Positions 1-8,746 of a stretch of 64,000 nucleotides of DNA are shown here, in pieces. The translations under genes and the position numbers were made by a program. The stretch spans positions 32,252 to 96,251 of the forward strand of contig NZ_VFES01000022.1 in the NCBI RefSeq assembly GCF_007858185.1. Reading direction: 5' to 3'. Positions within the stretch are counted from its first letter, which is position 1, and each line of letters opens with the position of its first letter. This DNA comes from Pseudomonas grimontii (GTDB lineage: Bacteria > Pseudomonadota > Gammaproteobacteria > Pseudomonadales > Pseudomonadaceae). The notes below the pieces were generated by a model. That model was not told the DNA's origin, did no database searches, and saw nothing but the letters and a program-made list of their open reading frames with translations.

Positions 1-307
1 GCAGGCTGACGTGCAGGTCGATATCCAGGCCGAAACCACCAGGGATCTGGCCGATGCCGACGTGGGCAGTGATCGAGGCATCGTCCGGGATTTTGCGTTT
101 GGTCTGGCTGGCGACGAATTTCAGGGCGCCGATAAAGCAGGCCGAATAACCGGCAGCGAACAGTTGTTCCGGGTTGGTTGCCTGGCCACCGGCGCCGCCC
201 AATTCTTTGGGGGTGGAGAGTTTCACATCGAGGATGTTGTCGCTGGAAACAGCGCGACCATCACGGCCGCCGGTGGCGGTGGCTACTGCGGTATAGAGCG
301 TTTGCAT
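1..307 (-). CDS. ohr: Organic hydroperoxide resistance protein Ohr (OsmC family), cut by window edge
   Basis: Ohr is a cytoplasmic thiol peroxidase that reduces organic (fatty acid) hydroperoxides using two cysteines and lipoylated protein partners. The visible 102 residues start MQTLYTAVATATGGRDGRAV and carry the first catalytic cysteine at residue 57 in YSACFIGALKF, with the family's NPEQLFAAGY just before it. The second cysteine lies in the missing part beyond base 1. The ATG is at 305-307. It lies downstream of, and on the same strand as, a MarR-type repressor gene, the usual ohrR-ohr arrangement. Confidence 0.93.
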   Translation of the reverse strand, partial: MQTLYTAVATATGGRDGRAVSSDNILDVKLSTPKELGGAGGQATNPEQLFAAGYSACFIGALKFVASQTKRKIPDDASITAHVGIGQIPGGFGLDIDLHVSL

Positions 308-327
308 GGTGTCGTCCTCTTGGTTTA

Positions 328-395
328 TAGCGCTAATATTTTGCGCGCTAAGTAGTTGGTGAGATGAATGTATAGCGCTAATGTTTAGTGCGCAA
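328..395. promoter_or_regulatory. Probable pair of OhrR operator sites upstream of ohr
   Basis: Two related imperfect palindromes, TAGCGCTAA-N5-TGCGCGCTA at 328-350 and TAGCGCTAA-N5-GTGCGCAA at 373-395, sit just upstream of the ohr start with centres 45 bp apart (about four helical turns). OhrR-type MarR dimers bind such AT/GC-mixed palindromes over the ohr promoter. The assignment to OhrR is inferred from position. Confidence 0.55.
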
Positions 396-433
396 GATAA
401 ATGTATAAATATTTTTTCAGTCGCTGCAAACCA

Positions 434-525
434 ATGTGGGAGGGGGCTTGCTCCCGATAACGGTGTTTCAGCCAAAAGATTCGTCGACGGATAAACCGTC
501 ATCGGGAGCAAGCCCTCTCCCACAT
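434..525. repeat. REP doublet, family A (TGTGGGAGGGGGCTTGC)
   Basis: Two head-to-head copies of the Pseudomonas REP core, ATGTGGGAGGGGGCTTGCTC on the left and its reverse complement on the right, enclose about 45 bases between ohr and ohrR. The same core recurs near 37.1, 46.8, 53.6 and 56.6 kb. Confidence 0.85.
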
Positions 526-544
526 GTTGAGTGTTTTGCTGTGT

Positions 545-997
545 TTAGATCGCGCTCTGCAGGTTGCCCCGCAACGTAAGCAAATCAGCCTGCAGCTTGC
601 GCAATTGGTCCAGCTCCAAACCGCTGGCGCCGAGAATGCACTGGGGAATACCCATGGCCTTCTCCTGCAAGGCACGTCCAGCGTCGGTCAGTTCCACCAC
701 TACCACGCGCTCATCTTCACGGCTGCGGGTGCGGCTGAGCAGGCCTTCGGCTTCCAGGCGCTTGAGCAGGGGCGTAAGGGAGCCCGGGTCGGTCAGCAGG
801 CGGCTGCTGATTTCGCCGACGGTCAAACCATCTTCTTCCCACAGCACCATCATGGCCAGGTACTGCGGGTAGGTCAGGCCGAGAGCTTGCAGCAGCGGTT
901 TGTAGACCTTGGTCATGAGCAGCGACGTGGAGTGCAGGGCGAAACACAGTTGATTGTCCAGCAATAGGGATTCGCAAGGGGCGGGATTTTTGCTCAT
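545..997 (-). CDS. ohrR: Organic peroxide sensor repressor OhrR (MarR family)
   Basis: OhrR represses ohr until a reactive N-terminal cysteine is oxidised by organic hydroperoxides. The 150-residue protein has this cysteine at residue 18 (DNQLCFALHS), followed by the YKPLL...LGLTYPQYL helix and a winged helix-turn-helix (SSRLLTDPGSLTPLLKRLEAEG, written here in part). The REDERVVVVELT wing is typical of the family. It lies immediately upstream of ohr on the same strand. It resembles the second MarR gene near 16 kb. Confidence 0.92.
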   Translation of the reverse strand: MSKNPAPCESLLLDNQLCFALHSTSLLMTKVYKPLLQALGLTYPQYLAMMVLWEEDGLTVGEISSRLLTDPGSLTPLLKRLEAEGLLSRTRSREDERVVVVELTDAGRALQEKAMGIPQCILGASGLELDQLRKLQADLLTLRGNLQSAI

Positions 998-1077
998 GGC
1001 GGTGCCTCAAAAAAGCGTGTCTGCCCTGGAATCTAGCGGGCAAATCTTTAATGCGCCAGATAATTCTGTCTGGCTGG

Positions 1078-2028
1078 TCAGACCAGGCCGCTTTGCAGTG
1101 CCAGATCCCAAGGCGGCACGGGGCTGAATCGGGACTTGAGGTATTCCAGCAGCAATCGGCTGCGCGCATTGGGCTGCTGTTCCAGGCGCAATGCGTAGAT
1201 CCCGGTGGTCTCCGGGCTGGGCAGGCCGTCTTCGCAAAACAGCGGCAGCAACTCCCCGCGTACCAGGTACTCACTGGCCAGCCAGGTGGGAAGGTGGGCG
1301 ATGCCGAGCCCGGCGAGAGCACCCGATAACAGCGCTTCAGCGTTGTTGGCACTCATGCGGATGCGCCGCGGGCGGTACGTTGCACGGCGCCCATCCATTT
1401 CGAAGCGCCACGCGAACATCGGCGCCAGGCCGTCCCAGTCCAGGCCGTCATGCTCGCTCAATTCGCGGGGGTGGGCCGGGGTGCCACGGCTTTTCAGGTA
1501 GGCCGGACTGGCGCAGGCGATGCGCACGATACTGGCCAGGGGCGTGGCGATCAGCCGTGTATCGACGATATGCCCCGCGCGCAGCACCAGGTCGACCTTG
1601 CCCAAGTGCGCGCCCTGCATATCGACAAAGCTGTCGATCAGGTGCAGGTGCACATCCAGCCCCGGGTACACATTCAGAAAGTCCGCGATCACTGGCGCCA
1701 GATGCCGTCGACCAAACGCTGCCGGGGCGTCCACGCGAATCAGGCCTTCGGGTGCATGGCTCAGGGAGGCGGCTTCCGCCCGCGCCAGTTGCAACTCGCT
1801 GACGATCCTGCGTGCCCGCTCGGCGAAGGCCAGGCCCGCCGGGGTCGGCACCACCGCATGCGTGCTGCGCTGGAACAAGCGGCTGCCCACGGAGCTTTCC
1901 AGGCTGTCGATACGCCGCGCCACCGCCGAGGGCGTCAGCGGATGGCGACGTGCTGCAGCGGAAAAGCTGCCCGTTTCCAATACATCGAGAAACAGACTCA
2001 GTTGATCGGTCAGCGTATGAGGATTCAT
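1078..2028 (-). CDS. LysR-family transcriptional regulator
   Basis: A LysR-type activator or repressor with an N-terminal winged helix (residues about 6-63: FLDVLETGSFSAAARR, then SAVARRIDSLE) and a C-terminal effector-binding fold (APAAFGRRHLAPVIADFL). The start MNPHTLTDQL at 2028 is preferred because the fold begins there; in-frame ATGs at 2061 and 2106 would only add an unconserved tail. It diverges from the TauE-type exporter at 2137, which is its likeliest target. The effector is unknown. Confidence 0.85.
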   Translation of the reverse strand: MNPHTLTDQLSLFLDVLETGSFSAAARRHPLTPSAVARRIDSLESSVGSRLFQRSTHAVVPTPAGLAFAERARRIVSELQLARAEAASLSHAPEGLIRVDAPAAFGRRHLAPVIADFLNVYPGLDVHLHLIDSFVDMQGAHLGKVDLVLRAGHIVDTRLIATPLASIVRIACASPAYLKSRGTPAHPRELSEHDGLDWDGLAPMFAWRFEMDGRRATYRPRRIRMSANNAEALLSGALAGLGIAHLPTWLASEYLVRGELLPLFCEDGLPSPETTGIYALRLEQQPNARSRLLLEYLKSRFSPVPPWDLALQSGLV

Positions 2029-2136
2029 CGGCGCGTGCTTGTGCGAGATTGGCATAGCCATTGTGCGTTGCTGTGCGTTTCCGCGCCAGAGTCGACTGCG
2101 TAGCATGCAGGTCTTGAGAATGGGGAGTAGCGAGCG

Positions 2137-2886
2137 GTGTTGGATTTAGCGGTGTACCTGGTATTGGGCGTGGCCCTCGGCACGGTGGGTGGCCTGTTTG
2201 GTATTGGTGGTGGGCTGATTGCAATCCCGGTACTCGGCGTGTGGTTCGGCCTGGACCAACAACTTGCCCAAGGCACGGCGCTGGTGATGGTGGTGCCGAA
2301 CGTGATGCTCGCCCTGTGGCGTTACCACCAGCGCAATCGCATCGAACTGCGGCACGCGTTGCCCTTGGGCATCATGGGGTTCAGCTTTGCCTGGCTCGGC
2401 TCGATCTGGGCCGTGGGGTTGGACGCAGGCGCCATGCGTATTGGCTTTATTGCGTTCTTGCTGACACTTTCGGCTTACAACCTGCTGCGCATGTTCACAC
2501 GTAATGCACCGCCGACGGCCCACATGCGTTACTCCTGGCCCTGGCTTGGCGTGTTGGGCGCGGTGTCCGGTTCCATGGGCGGTTTGTTCGGAGTTGGCGG
2601 CGCGGTGGTGGCCACTCCGGTGCTCACCAGCCTGTTCGGCACCACCCAGGTCGTCGCCCAAGGGTTGTCCCTGGCCTTGGCGTTGCCCAGCACGGGTGTG
2701 ACGTTGGCCACTTATGCCTGGCACCACGAGGTGGACTGGATGATCGGCGTACCGCTCGCCGTTGGCGGCTTGCTCAGTATCAGTTGGGGCGTGAAGGTTG
2801 CCCATGCGTTGCCGGAGCGTGTGTTGCGCGGCCTGTTCTGCGGCTTCCTGGTGCTGTGTGCGGTGATGCTCACCTTTAAAGTCTGA
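2137..2886 (+). CDS. TauE/SafE-family membrane transporter
   Basis: Members export sulfite or organosulfonates across the inner membrane. The 249-residue protein shows the two-repeat glycine-rich pattern of the family: VGGLFGIGGGLIAIPVL near residue 18 and MGGLFGVGGAVVATPVL near residue 148, in a protein of about eight hydrophobic helices. The start is GTG at 2137 (TTG follows at 2140), with a GGGGAG ribosome site at 2122. Its last 11 bases overlap the convergent LysR gene. The substrate cannot be read from sequence. Confidence 0.85.
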   Translation: MLDLAVYLVLGVALGTVGGLFGIGGGLIAIPVLGVWFGLDQQLAQGTALVMVVPNVMLALWRYHQRNRIELRHALPLGIMGFSFAWLGSIWAVGLDAGAMRIGFIAFLLTLSAYNLLRMFTRNAPPTAHMRYSWPWLGVLGAVSGSMGGLFGVGGAVVATPVLTSLFGTTQVVAQGLSLALALPSTGVTLATYAWHHEVDWMIGVPLAVGGLLSISWGVKVAHALPERVLRGLFCGFLVLCAVMLTFKV

Positions 2887-3766
2887 AGCCTTCTAGGATG
2901 TATTCGGCCAGGCACTCGGTGATCGGTGAGGTCATTTGCGGGTTACGCAGCAAGTGCAAATTCATCGAGGGCAGCGGTGGGAAACCCTCGTCGCTGCCGA
3001 GTATGCGCAAGTCGTCAGTCACCAGGCTTTCCATGCAGATCATGGCAGCCAGGCCGGCACTCACGACGGCCTGGATCGCCGCGACGTTGGTGCTGTGGTA
3101 CGCCAGGCGATAGTCCCGTCCGGTTGCATCCAATGCGGTGCGGGTCCACTGCGTGTACACGCAGTCGGCACCGGACACCGCCAAGGGCACGGCATCGTGC
3201 TCTTCCACGCAAAAGCAGGGTGCCGCTGCCCACACCATGCGCTCGGTGCGTAACAGCTCGCCGATTTCCTTGCCGGGCTCGCGGCTGATAACTGTCAGTG
3301 CCAGATCCCGTCGCTGCATCAGCACCCTTGACGATTCGCAGTGCAGCTCGATCTGGATCAGCGGGTAGGCCTTGGAAAACCGCTTGAGGATCCCGGGAAG
3401 GAAACGCATCACGTAGTCGTCCGGTGTACCGATACGTACCAACCCCACCATATGTGGCTCGCGCAGGGTGTTGAACACCTCGCTGTGGAGCTTCAGGATG
3501 CGCCGCGCATAACCCAGCAACACCTGGCCCTCGGGCGTCAGCCGCACCTGCCTGCCATCGCGCTCGAACAGCTTGCGCTGCAACACGTCTTCTTCCAGAC
3601 GCTTCATCTGCATGCTCACCGCCGATTGGGTGCGGTTAACCAGTTCACCGGCGCGGGTGAAACCGCCCTGGTCGGCGATGGCGACGAAGGTACGCAGCAC
3701 TTCAGTGTCGATACTCGGGTAGCCGGACAATTGATCAATCTCCGAGATGTATTGCATAAGAAACAT
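2876..3766 (-). CDS. LysR-family transcriptional regulator (LrhA-like)
   Basis: The N-terminal helix-turn-helix spans about residues 18-76 (LRTFVAIADQGGFTRAGELV, then SAVSMQMKRLEED). The effector domain follows (GLVRIGTPDDYVMRFLPGIL). The GTPDDY segment and MQMKRLEED are typical of the LrhA/HexA-type branch. The start at 3766 (MFLMQY) and the ATG at 3757 are both possible, and neither has a strong ribosome site. The target is unknown; the divergent neighbour is the small DUF1127 gene. Confidence 0.82.
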   Translation of the reverse strand: MFLMQYISEIDQLSGYPSIDTEVLRTFVAIADQGGFTRAGELVNRTQSAVSMQMKRLEEDVLQRKLFERDGRQVRLTPEGQVLLGYARRILKLHSEVFNTLREPHMVGLVRIGTPDDYVMRFLPGILKRFSKAYPLIQIELHCESSRVLMQRRDLALTVISREPGKEIGELLRTERMVWAAAPCFCVEEHDAVPLAVSGADCVYTQWTRTALDATGRDYRLAYHSTNVAAIQAVVSAGLAAMICMESLVTDDLRILGSDEGFPPLPSMNLHLLRNPQMTSPITECLAEYILEGFRL

Positions 3767-3827
3767 TCGTTGGATTGATCATATTGCACGGCACACACTT
3801 GCGTCATCCCCACTGGAGGGCGAGAAG

Positions 3828-4034
3828 ATGAAAGGTCAGAAAGGTTTTGTGTTGATCGCCAAGCGGCCGTTTTCCGGGCTACTGCGGGTGGTATTTCGGT
3901 GGCAGGTGTTGCGCCACGAACGGCTGATGCTGGCGAGCATGAGCGATGATGCGCTCAAGGACATCGGCCTCAGCCGTGCCGATGTGGAGCAGGAGAGCCA
4001 TCGGCATTTCTGGGAAGATCCGCTGCGAAAATGA
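3828..4034 (+). CDS. Small DUF1127 protein
   Basis: A basic 68-residue protein with the DUF1127 signature: an arginine-rich start, then RHERLMLASMSDDALKDIGLSRADVEQE. The family includes YjiS-like proteins; some small members affect RNA turnover or phosphate and carbon metabolism, but no role can be assigned here. The start ATG at 3828 follows a GGAGGG ribosome site at 3815-3820. An upstream in-frame ATG at 3747 lies inside the promoter region and is rejected. Confidence 0.85.
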   Translation: MKGQKGFVLIAKRPFSGLLRVVFRWQVLRHERLMLASMSDDALKDIGLSRADVEQESHRHFWEDPLRK

Positions 4035-4079
4035 CCGCGGATACAGTAGGGTAGGTCGCGAGCATTCAAGGAGATTCCC

Positions 4080-5300
4080 ATGCCCGCCGACTTGTCCTTT
4101 TCCCTCAAGCAAGCTCGACGCATGGCGCTGGCGGCCCAGGGATTTTCCGGGCGCCAGGCGCCCGCACTGATAAAAGCTGCGCACCTCAACCGCGTGATCG
4201 AGCGCTTGGGCGTGGTGCAGATTGACTCGGTCAATGCGCTGGTGCGCTCTCATTACCTGCCGCTGTTTTCCCGCCTGGGCAATTACTCCCCGTTGTTGCT
4301 TGAACAAGCGGCTTGGAGCCAGGGCCGGCGGCGTTCCCTGTTTGAGTATTGGGGGCACGAGGCCTCGTTGCTGCCGATGGCGTTGTACCCGTTGATGCGT
4401 TGGCGTATGGAGCGGGCGCAAGAGGGGCGTGGTATCTATTCGCAGATGGCGCGCTTTGGTCGTGAGCAGCAGGCCACGATCCAGCGCGTTTTGCAGACCG
4501 TCGAACAGCAGGGCGCGCTGGGCGCGGGCAGTTTGTCGACCCGCGAAGAACGGGCCGGACCCTGGTGGGACTGGAGCGATGAAAAACATGCGCTGGAGTG
4601 GCTGTTCGCCGCCGGCCTGGTTACCGTTGCCGGCAGGCGTGGTTTCGAGCGGCTCTACGACTTGCCCGAGCGTGTCATCCCTGGCGACATCCTCCGGCAG
4701 GCACCGTTGGCCGAGGCCGAGGCCCAACGTGGCTTGCTCCTGCACAGCGCCACCGCCTTAGGTGTAGGCACCGAAAAAGACCTGCGCGACTACTTCCGCC
4801 TTGACCCCGCCGACAGTCGCAGTCGCCTCGCGGAGTTGGTCGAGGACGGGCAATTGCAGGTTTGCCAGGTGCAAGGCTGGAAGCAAGCGGCATATTGCCT
4901 GCCCGCGCCCAACGTGCCACGCAAGGTGTCGGCCAGCGCATTGCTGTCGCCCTTCGACTCGCTGGTCTGGGAGCGCAGCCGCACCGAGCGCTTGTTCGAT
5001 TTCCGCTACCGGCTGGAGATCTACACCCCGCAAGACAAGCGGGTGTACGGCTACTACGTGCTGCCGTTTTTGCACCACGAGCGGATCGTTGCACGGATCG
5101 ACCTGCGGGCCGAACGCGCCAACGGGCGCCTGGCCGTGCATGCGGTGCATGAGGAAGAGCCGGGGCTGGATGAGGAGGGGATGTTGGCGCTGGCGTTGAA
5201 CCTGCGGCAAATGGCCGACTGGCTGGGGCTCGAACATATCCAGCTCAATTGCCAGCGGTCGAGTGCCGACCGGTTGCGGTTAGCCATGCTGCACTTGTAG
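4080..5300 (+). CDS. YcaQ-type winged-helix DNA glycosylase (HTH_42)
   Basis: This family removes bulky N-alkylated bases and unhooks interstrand crosslinks in DNA. The 406-residue protein is full length and has the catalytic QxD motif as Q47-I-D49 (VVQIDSVNALVRSHYLP), followed by the conserved LFEYWGHEASLLP segment and the C-terminal SALLSPFDSLVWERSRTERL, where the family's HTH_42 fold lies. The start ATG at 4080 follows AAGGAG. It stands alone between the DUF1127 gene and a REP element. Confidence 0.88.
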   Translation: MPADLSFSLKQARRMALAAQGFSGRQAPALIKAAHLNRVIERLGVVQIDSVNALVRSHYLPLFSRLGNYSPLLLEQAAWSQGRRRSLFEYWGHEASLLPMALYPLMRWRMERAQEGRGIYSQMARFGREQQATIQRVLQTVEQQGALGAGSLSTREERAGPWWDWSDEKHALEWLFAAGLVTVAGRRGFERLYDLPERVIPGDILRQAPLAEAEAQRGLLLHSATALGVGTEKDLRDYFRLDPADSRSRLAELVEDGQLQVCQVQGWKQAAYCLPAPNVPRKVSASALLSPFDSLVWERSRTERLFDFRYRLEIYTPQDKRVYGYYVLPFLHHERIVARIDLRAERANGRLAVHAVHEEEPGLDEEGMLALALNLRQMADWLGLEHIQLNCQRSSADRLRLAMLHL

Positions 5301-5315
5301 GAGGAAGGTACTTTC

Positions 5316-5447
5316 GTGGCGAGCGGGCTTGCCCCGCGTTGGGCTGCGAAGCAGCCCCAGTAAGATCACTGAAGGGGTTCAGGCGCAATTGCGGCGTGGG
5401 TTTTGGGGCGGCTTCGCCACCCAACGCGGGGCAAGCCCGCTCGCCAC
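5316..5447. repeat. REP doublet, family B (GTGGCGAGCGGGCTTGCCCC)
   Basis: Inverted pair of the family B core: GTGGCGAGCGGGCTTGCCCC near 5316 and its complement ending near 5447, joined by GGGCTGCGAAGCAGCCCC and a short spacer. It lies between the convergent YcaQ and DAHP synthase genes and may act as a transcript end. The same element occurs at 32.5 kb. Confidence 0.85.
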
Positions 5448-5473
5448 AACAAGCCCTATTTTCCACACGTCTG

Positions 5474-6823
5474 CTAGCGCTTGACCTGCTTCAAAGTCTC
5501 GGCAATCAGGAACGCCAACTCCAGCGACTGGTCGGCGTTCATCCGTGGGTCGCAATGGGTGTGGTAGCGGTCCGACAAGCCATCTTCAGTGATCGGCCGC
5601 GCGCCGCCGATGCACTCGGTGACGTTCTGCCCGGTCATCTCGATATGAATCCCGCCGGCATACGTGCCCTCGGCCTGGTGCACCTGGAAGAACTCCTTGA
5701 CCTCGCCGAGGATCTGCGCGAAGTCGCGGGTCTTGTAGCCGCTGCTGGCCTTGATGGTGTTGCCGTGCATCGGGTCGGAGCTCCACAGCACCTGCTTGCC
5801 TTCGCGCTGCACGGCGCGAATCAGGTTGGGCAGATGGTCGCCGACTTTGCCTGCGCCCATGCGCGCGATCAGGTTGAGGCGGCCGGGGTCGTTGTCGGGG
5901 TTGAGGATGTCGATCAGGCGGATCAGGTCATCCGGGTTCATGCTCGGGCCGACTTTGACGCCGATCGGGTTGTTCACCCCGCGCAGGAACTCGACATGAG
6001 CGCCATCCAACTGACGGGTGCGGTCGCCGATCCACAGCATGTGGGCCGAGCAGTCGTAGTAGTCGTTGGTCAGGCTGTCGCGGCGCACGAAGGCTTGTTC
6101 GTAGTTGAGCAGCAGCGCTTCATGGGCGGTGAAAAAGCTGGTTTCGCGCAGTTGCGGTGAGCTGTCCATGCCGCAGGCACGCATGAAGGCCAGGGTTTCG
6201 TCGATGCGGTCGGCCAACTGGCTGTATTTTTCGGCCAGGGCGGAGTTGGCGATAAAGTCCAGGTTCCACTTGTGCACCTGGTGCAGGTCGGCAAAACCGC
6301 CCTGGGCAAACGCGCGTAGCAGGTTGAGGGTGGCGGTGGACTGGTGGTAGGACTGCAGCAGGCGGTCCGGGTCCGGCACGCGGCTTTTTTCGTCGAAGCC
6401 GATGCCGTTGACGATATCGCCACGGTAGGCGGGCAGGGTGATGCCGTCGATGGTCTCATCGTTGGCCGAGCGCGGCTTGGCGAACTGGCCGGCCATGCGC
6501 CCGACTTTCACCACCGGGCAGCCGGCGGCGAAGGTCATCACAATGGCCATCTGCAGCAGCACCTTGAAGGTGTCGCGGATTTTTGCGGCGGAGAACTCGG
6601 CAAAGCTCTCGGCGCAGTCGCCACCTTGCAGCAGGAACGCGCGACCCTGGGTCACCTCGGCAAACTGACGGCGCAACTCGCGGGCTTCCCCGGCAAACAC
6701 CAGCGGCGGATAGCTGGCCAGGCTCTGCTCTACGTGCAACAAGTGCGCAGCGTCCGGGTACTGGGGTTGTTGCTGGATTGGCAGGGCGCGCCAGCTGTCG
6801 GGGCTCCAGGGTTGGCTCATCAT
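5474..6823 (-). CDS. Class II 3-deoxy-7-phosphoheptulonate (DAHP) synthase
   Basis: Condenses phosphoenolpyruvate and erythrose 4-phosphate, the first step of the shikimate pathway. The 449-residue protein is the plant-type (class II) enzyme: SPDSWRALPIQQQPQYPD at the start, LLQGGDCAESFAEF with the metal-ligand cysteine, KVGRMAGQFAKPRS, and the late WSSDPMHGNT and GIHIEMTGQNVTEC motifs. The first ATG is followed directly by a second (6820), which may be the real start. It stands alone, and no regulatory leader was noticed. Confidence 0.95.
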   Translation of the reverse strand: MMSQPWSPDSWRALPIQQQPQYPDAAHLLHVEQSLASYPPLVFAGEARELRRQFAEVTQGRAFLLQGGDCAESFAEFSAAKIRDTFKVLLQMAIVMTFAAGCPVVKVGRMAGQFAKPRSANDETIDGITLPAYRGDIVNGIGFDEKSRVPDPDRLLQSYHQSTATLNLLRAFAQGGFADLHQVHKWNLDFIANSALAEKYSQLADRIDETLAFMRACGMDSSPQLRETSFFTAHEALLLNYEQAFVRRDSLTNDYYDCSAHMLWIGDRTRQLDGAHVEFLRGVNNPIGVKVGPSMNPDDLIRLIDILNPDNDPGRLNLIARMGAGKVGDHLPNLIRAVQREGKQVLWSSDPMHGNTIKASSGYKTRDFAQILGEVKEFFQVHQAEGTYAGGIHIEMTGQNVTECIGGARPITEDGLSDRYHTHCDPRMNADQSLELAFLIAETLKQVKR

Positions 6824-6944
6824 GAACTCGATTGGGTGGTTGACGGTGGGGCGCCAATGTTATCAGTAATTAGTGCGTGACCTGTTGCCGCCGGTTGGCC
6901 GACAATCGCGCCTTTACCGTGCGGTAAACCCTTTAGGAGTAGTG

Positions 6945-7700
6945 ATGACCGAGGAGCGTGTCGAGCGCCTGCTGGCCGAAGTCCATGATGATTTCGGCAT
7001 GATCCGTGTGCTCGAGGTGGCCGATTACCGGTTTCTCGAGTTTGGCGACGCCATCGAGCAAAGCTGCGTGTTCACCGCTGACCCGAGCTGGCTGGAGTAC
7101 GACTACACCCGTGCGATGCTGATCGGTGCGTTGTGCCATGAGCAGCCGGAGAGCGCGCTGTTCCTCGGCCTGGGAGCGGGTACGTTGACCCAGGCGTGCC
7201 TCAAGTTCCTGCCGCTGGAAGATGTCGAAGCCATCGAGCTACGCCCCGATGTGCCGCGCCTGGCCATCGAATACTTGGGGCTGGATGATGATCCGCGTCT
7301 GTATATCCGCATCGGCGACGCCTTGGAATTGTTGGAGACCGCTGAATCGGCGGACCTGATTTTCGTCGACCTCTACACGGATGTCGGCCCCGGCGTCGGA
7401 CACCTGGCCTGGACCTTCCTGGAAAACTGCCAGAAGAAACTCAACCCTGGCGGTTGGCTGGTGATCAACCAGTGGGCGACCGATGATGGCAAACCCTTGG
7501 GCGCGGCGTTGCTGCGTGGTCTGTACCACCGGCATTACTGGGAACTGCCGGTGAAGGAGGGCAATGTGATCCTATTGGTGCCTTCGGATCTGGACCAGGC
7601 GCTGGATCTTGATGCGCTCTGGGGGCGCGCCGAAGCCCTCGCACCGCGATTGGGGTATTCGTTGCAGTCGTTGATCAAGGCGATTCGGCCGGCTACTTAG
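6945..7700 (+). CDS. Spermidine-synthase-like methyltransferase-fold protein
   Basis: A 251-residue Rossmann-fold protein of the spermidine synthase superfamily. It has the nucleotide-binding loop ALFLGLGAGTLTQACLKFLP, then VEAIELRPDVPRLAIEYL, the acidic DLIFVDLYTD and a late GGWLVINQW strand. Polyamine-binding residues cannot be judged by eye, so a true spermidine synthase activity is doubtful. The start ATG at 6945 follows TAGGAG at 6934; the in-frame ATG at 6873 is rejected as lacking such a site. Confidence 0.8.
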   Translation: MTEERVERLLAEVHDDFGMIRVLEVADYRFLEFGDAIEQSCVFTADPSWLEYDYTRAMLIGALCHEQPESALFLGLGAGTLTQACLKFLPLEDVEAIELRPDVPRLAIEYLGLDDDPRLYIRIGDALELLETAESADLIFVDLYTDVGPGVGHLAWTFLENCQKKLNPGGWLVINQWATDDGKPLGAALLRGLYHRHYWELPVKEGNVILLVPSDLDQALDLDALWGRAEALAPRLGYSLQSLIKAIRPAT

Positions 7701-7704
7701 TCTT

Positions 7705-7759
7705 AGTCGCCTGTACCGACGCCATCGACTTGCCCCCGATGGCGTCGGTACAGGCGACT
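7705..7759. terminator. Bidirectional terminator-like long hairpin
   Basis: A near-perfect inverted repeat with arms of 23 bases (AGTCGCCTGTACCGACGCCA and its complement) around a short loop fills the gap between two convergent genes. Its right arm ends within the stop codon of the crotonase gene. There is no U-tract, so it may instead protect mRNA ends. Confidence 0.6.
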
Positions 7760-8550
7760 CAAATACCCTTGAACACCCCCGGTCGCTTCTCGACCATCGC
7801 TCGCACGCCTTCCTTGGCATCCTCGCTGTTCAGCAATTTATCCACCATCGGCGGCAGCGCGGCCGCCGCAACAGTTTCGCCTTCCATACGTGCCCGGCGG
7901 GACGACATCAAGGTGGCCTGGACGCCGAGCGGCGCCTGGCGCGCGATGCGACTGGCGAGTTCGATGGCGCGGGGCAGCAGGTCTTCACTGGCCATTACTT
8001 CCTGCACCAAACCCAGGCGCAGGGCTTCATGGGCGTCGAACTCATCGCCGGTGAGCAGCCAGCGCATTGCGTTGCCCCAGCCGGCGATCTGATGAAAACG
8101 CAATGTCGCACCCCCAAACGGAAAAATCCCACGTTGTACTTCCATCTGCGCAAAGCGGGTATTGCTCGCGCACACATTAATATCCGCAGCGAGCATCAAC
8201 TCGATACCGATGGTCAGGCAGTAGCCCTGGGCCGCGACGATCACCGGTTTACTGACCCTGGGGCCTGCGAAAACGCCCCACGGATCGCAACCTCCCAGTG
8301 GGGGTTGCCAGCCTCCCGCCATCACGCCACTGACATTGGCCAGGTCCAGGCCAGCGGTGAAGTGGTCGCCGTGGGCAAATACTACGGCCACCCGTGCTTC
8401 GTCATTTCGATCAAATTCGCCATAAGCCAGGCTCAGTTCATTGAGCAAATCCAGGTCAAAGGCGTTGCGCTTGGCGACCCGATCCAGGCCCAACAGCAGG
8501 ACATGGCCCTGGAGTTCACGGCTGACGCGGCTGCGGTTGGCTTGATTCAT
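7759..8550 (-). CDS. Enoyl-CoA hydratase/isomerase family protein (crotonase)
   Basis: Crotonase-fold enzyme acting on acyl-CoA thioesters. The 263-residue protein has the oxyanion-hole loop HFTAGLDLANV, the second loop ...VQRGIFPFGGATLRF and GYCLTIGIELMLAADINV between them. The usual hydratase glutamates are not clearly conserved (the site reads GIELMLAADI and RGIFPFGG), so the reaction is uncertain. The start MNQANRSRVS at 8550 is chosen over 8571. P. aeruginosa has a similar gene next to deaD. Confidence 0.87.
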   Translation of the reverse strand: MNQANRSRVSRELQGHVLLLGLDRVAKRNAFDLDLLNELSLAYGEFDRNDEARVAVVFAHGDHFTAGLDLANVSGVMAGGWQPPLGGCDPWGVFAGPRVSKPVIVAAQGYCLTIGIELMLAADINVCASNTRFAQMEVQRGIFPFGGATLRFHQIAGWGNAMRWLLTGDEFDAHEALRLGLVQEVMASEDLLPRAIELASRIARQAPLGVQATLMSSRRARMEGETVAAAALPPMVDKLLNSEDAKEGVRAMVEKRPGVFKGI

Positions 8551-8746
8551 CGGGTGTTCCCTCGGGCGCAATGAAGGGTTTCAGACCAAAGGGTCTCGAT
8601 GCTGGGTGAACCGTTTAAGCGTGATGACCAACAGGGCCGGGCCTTTGAAAAATAGACCCTGGCGCGCTTATCTGCAAAGACTGTGATGCAGCGCGGTTTA
8701 TCGGCGCCTGGCGATAAAAAAAGCTCCCTTTTTCAGGTATTTCCGG

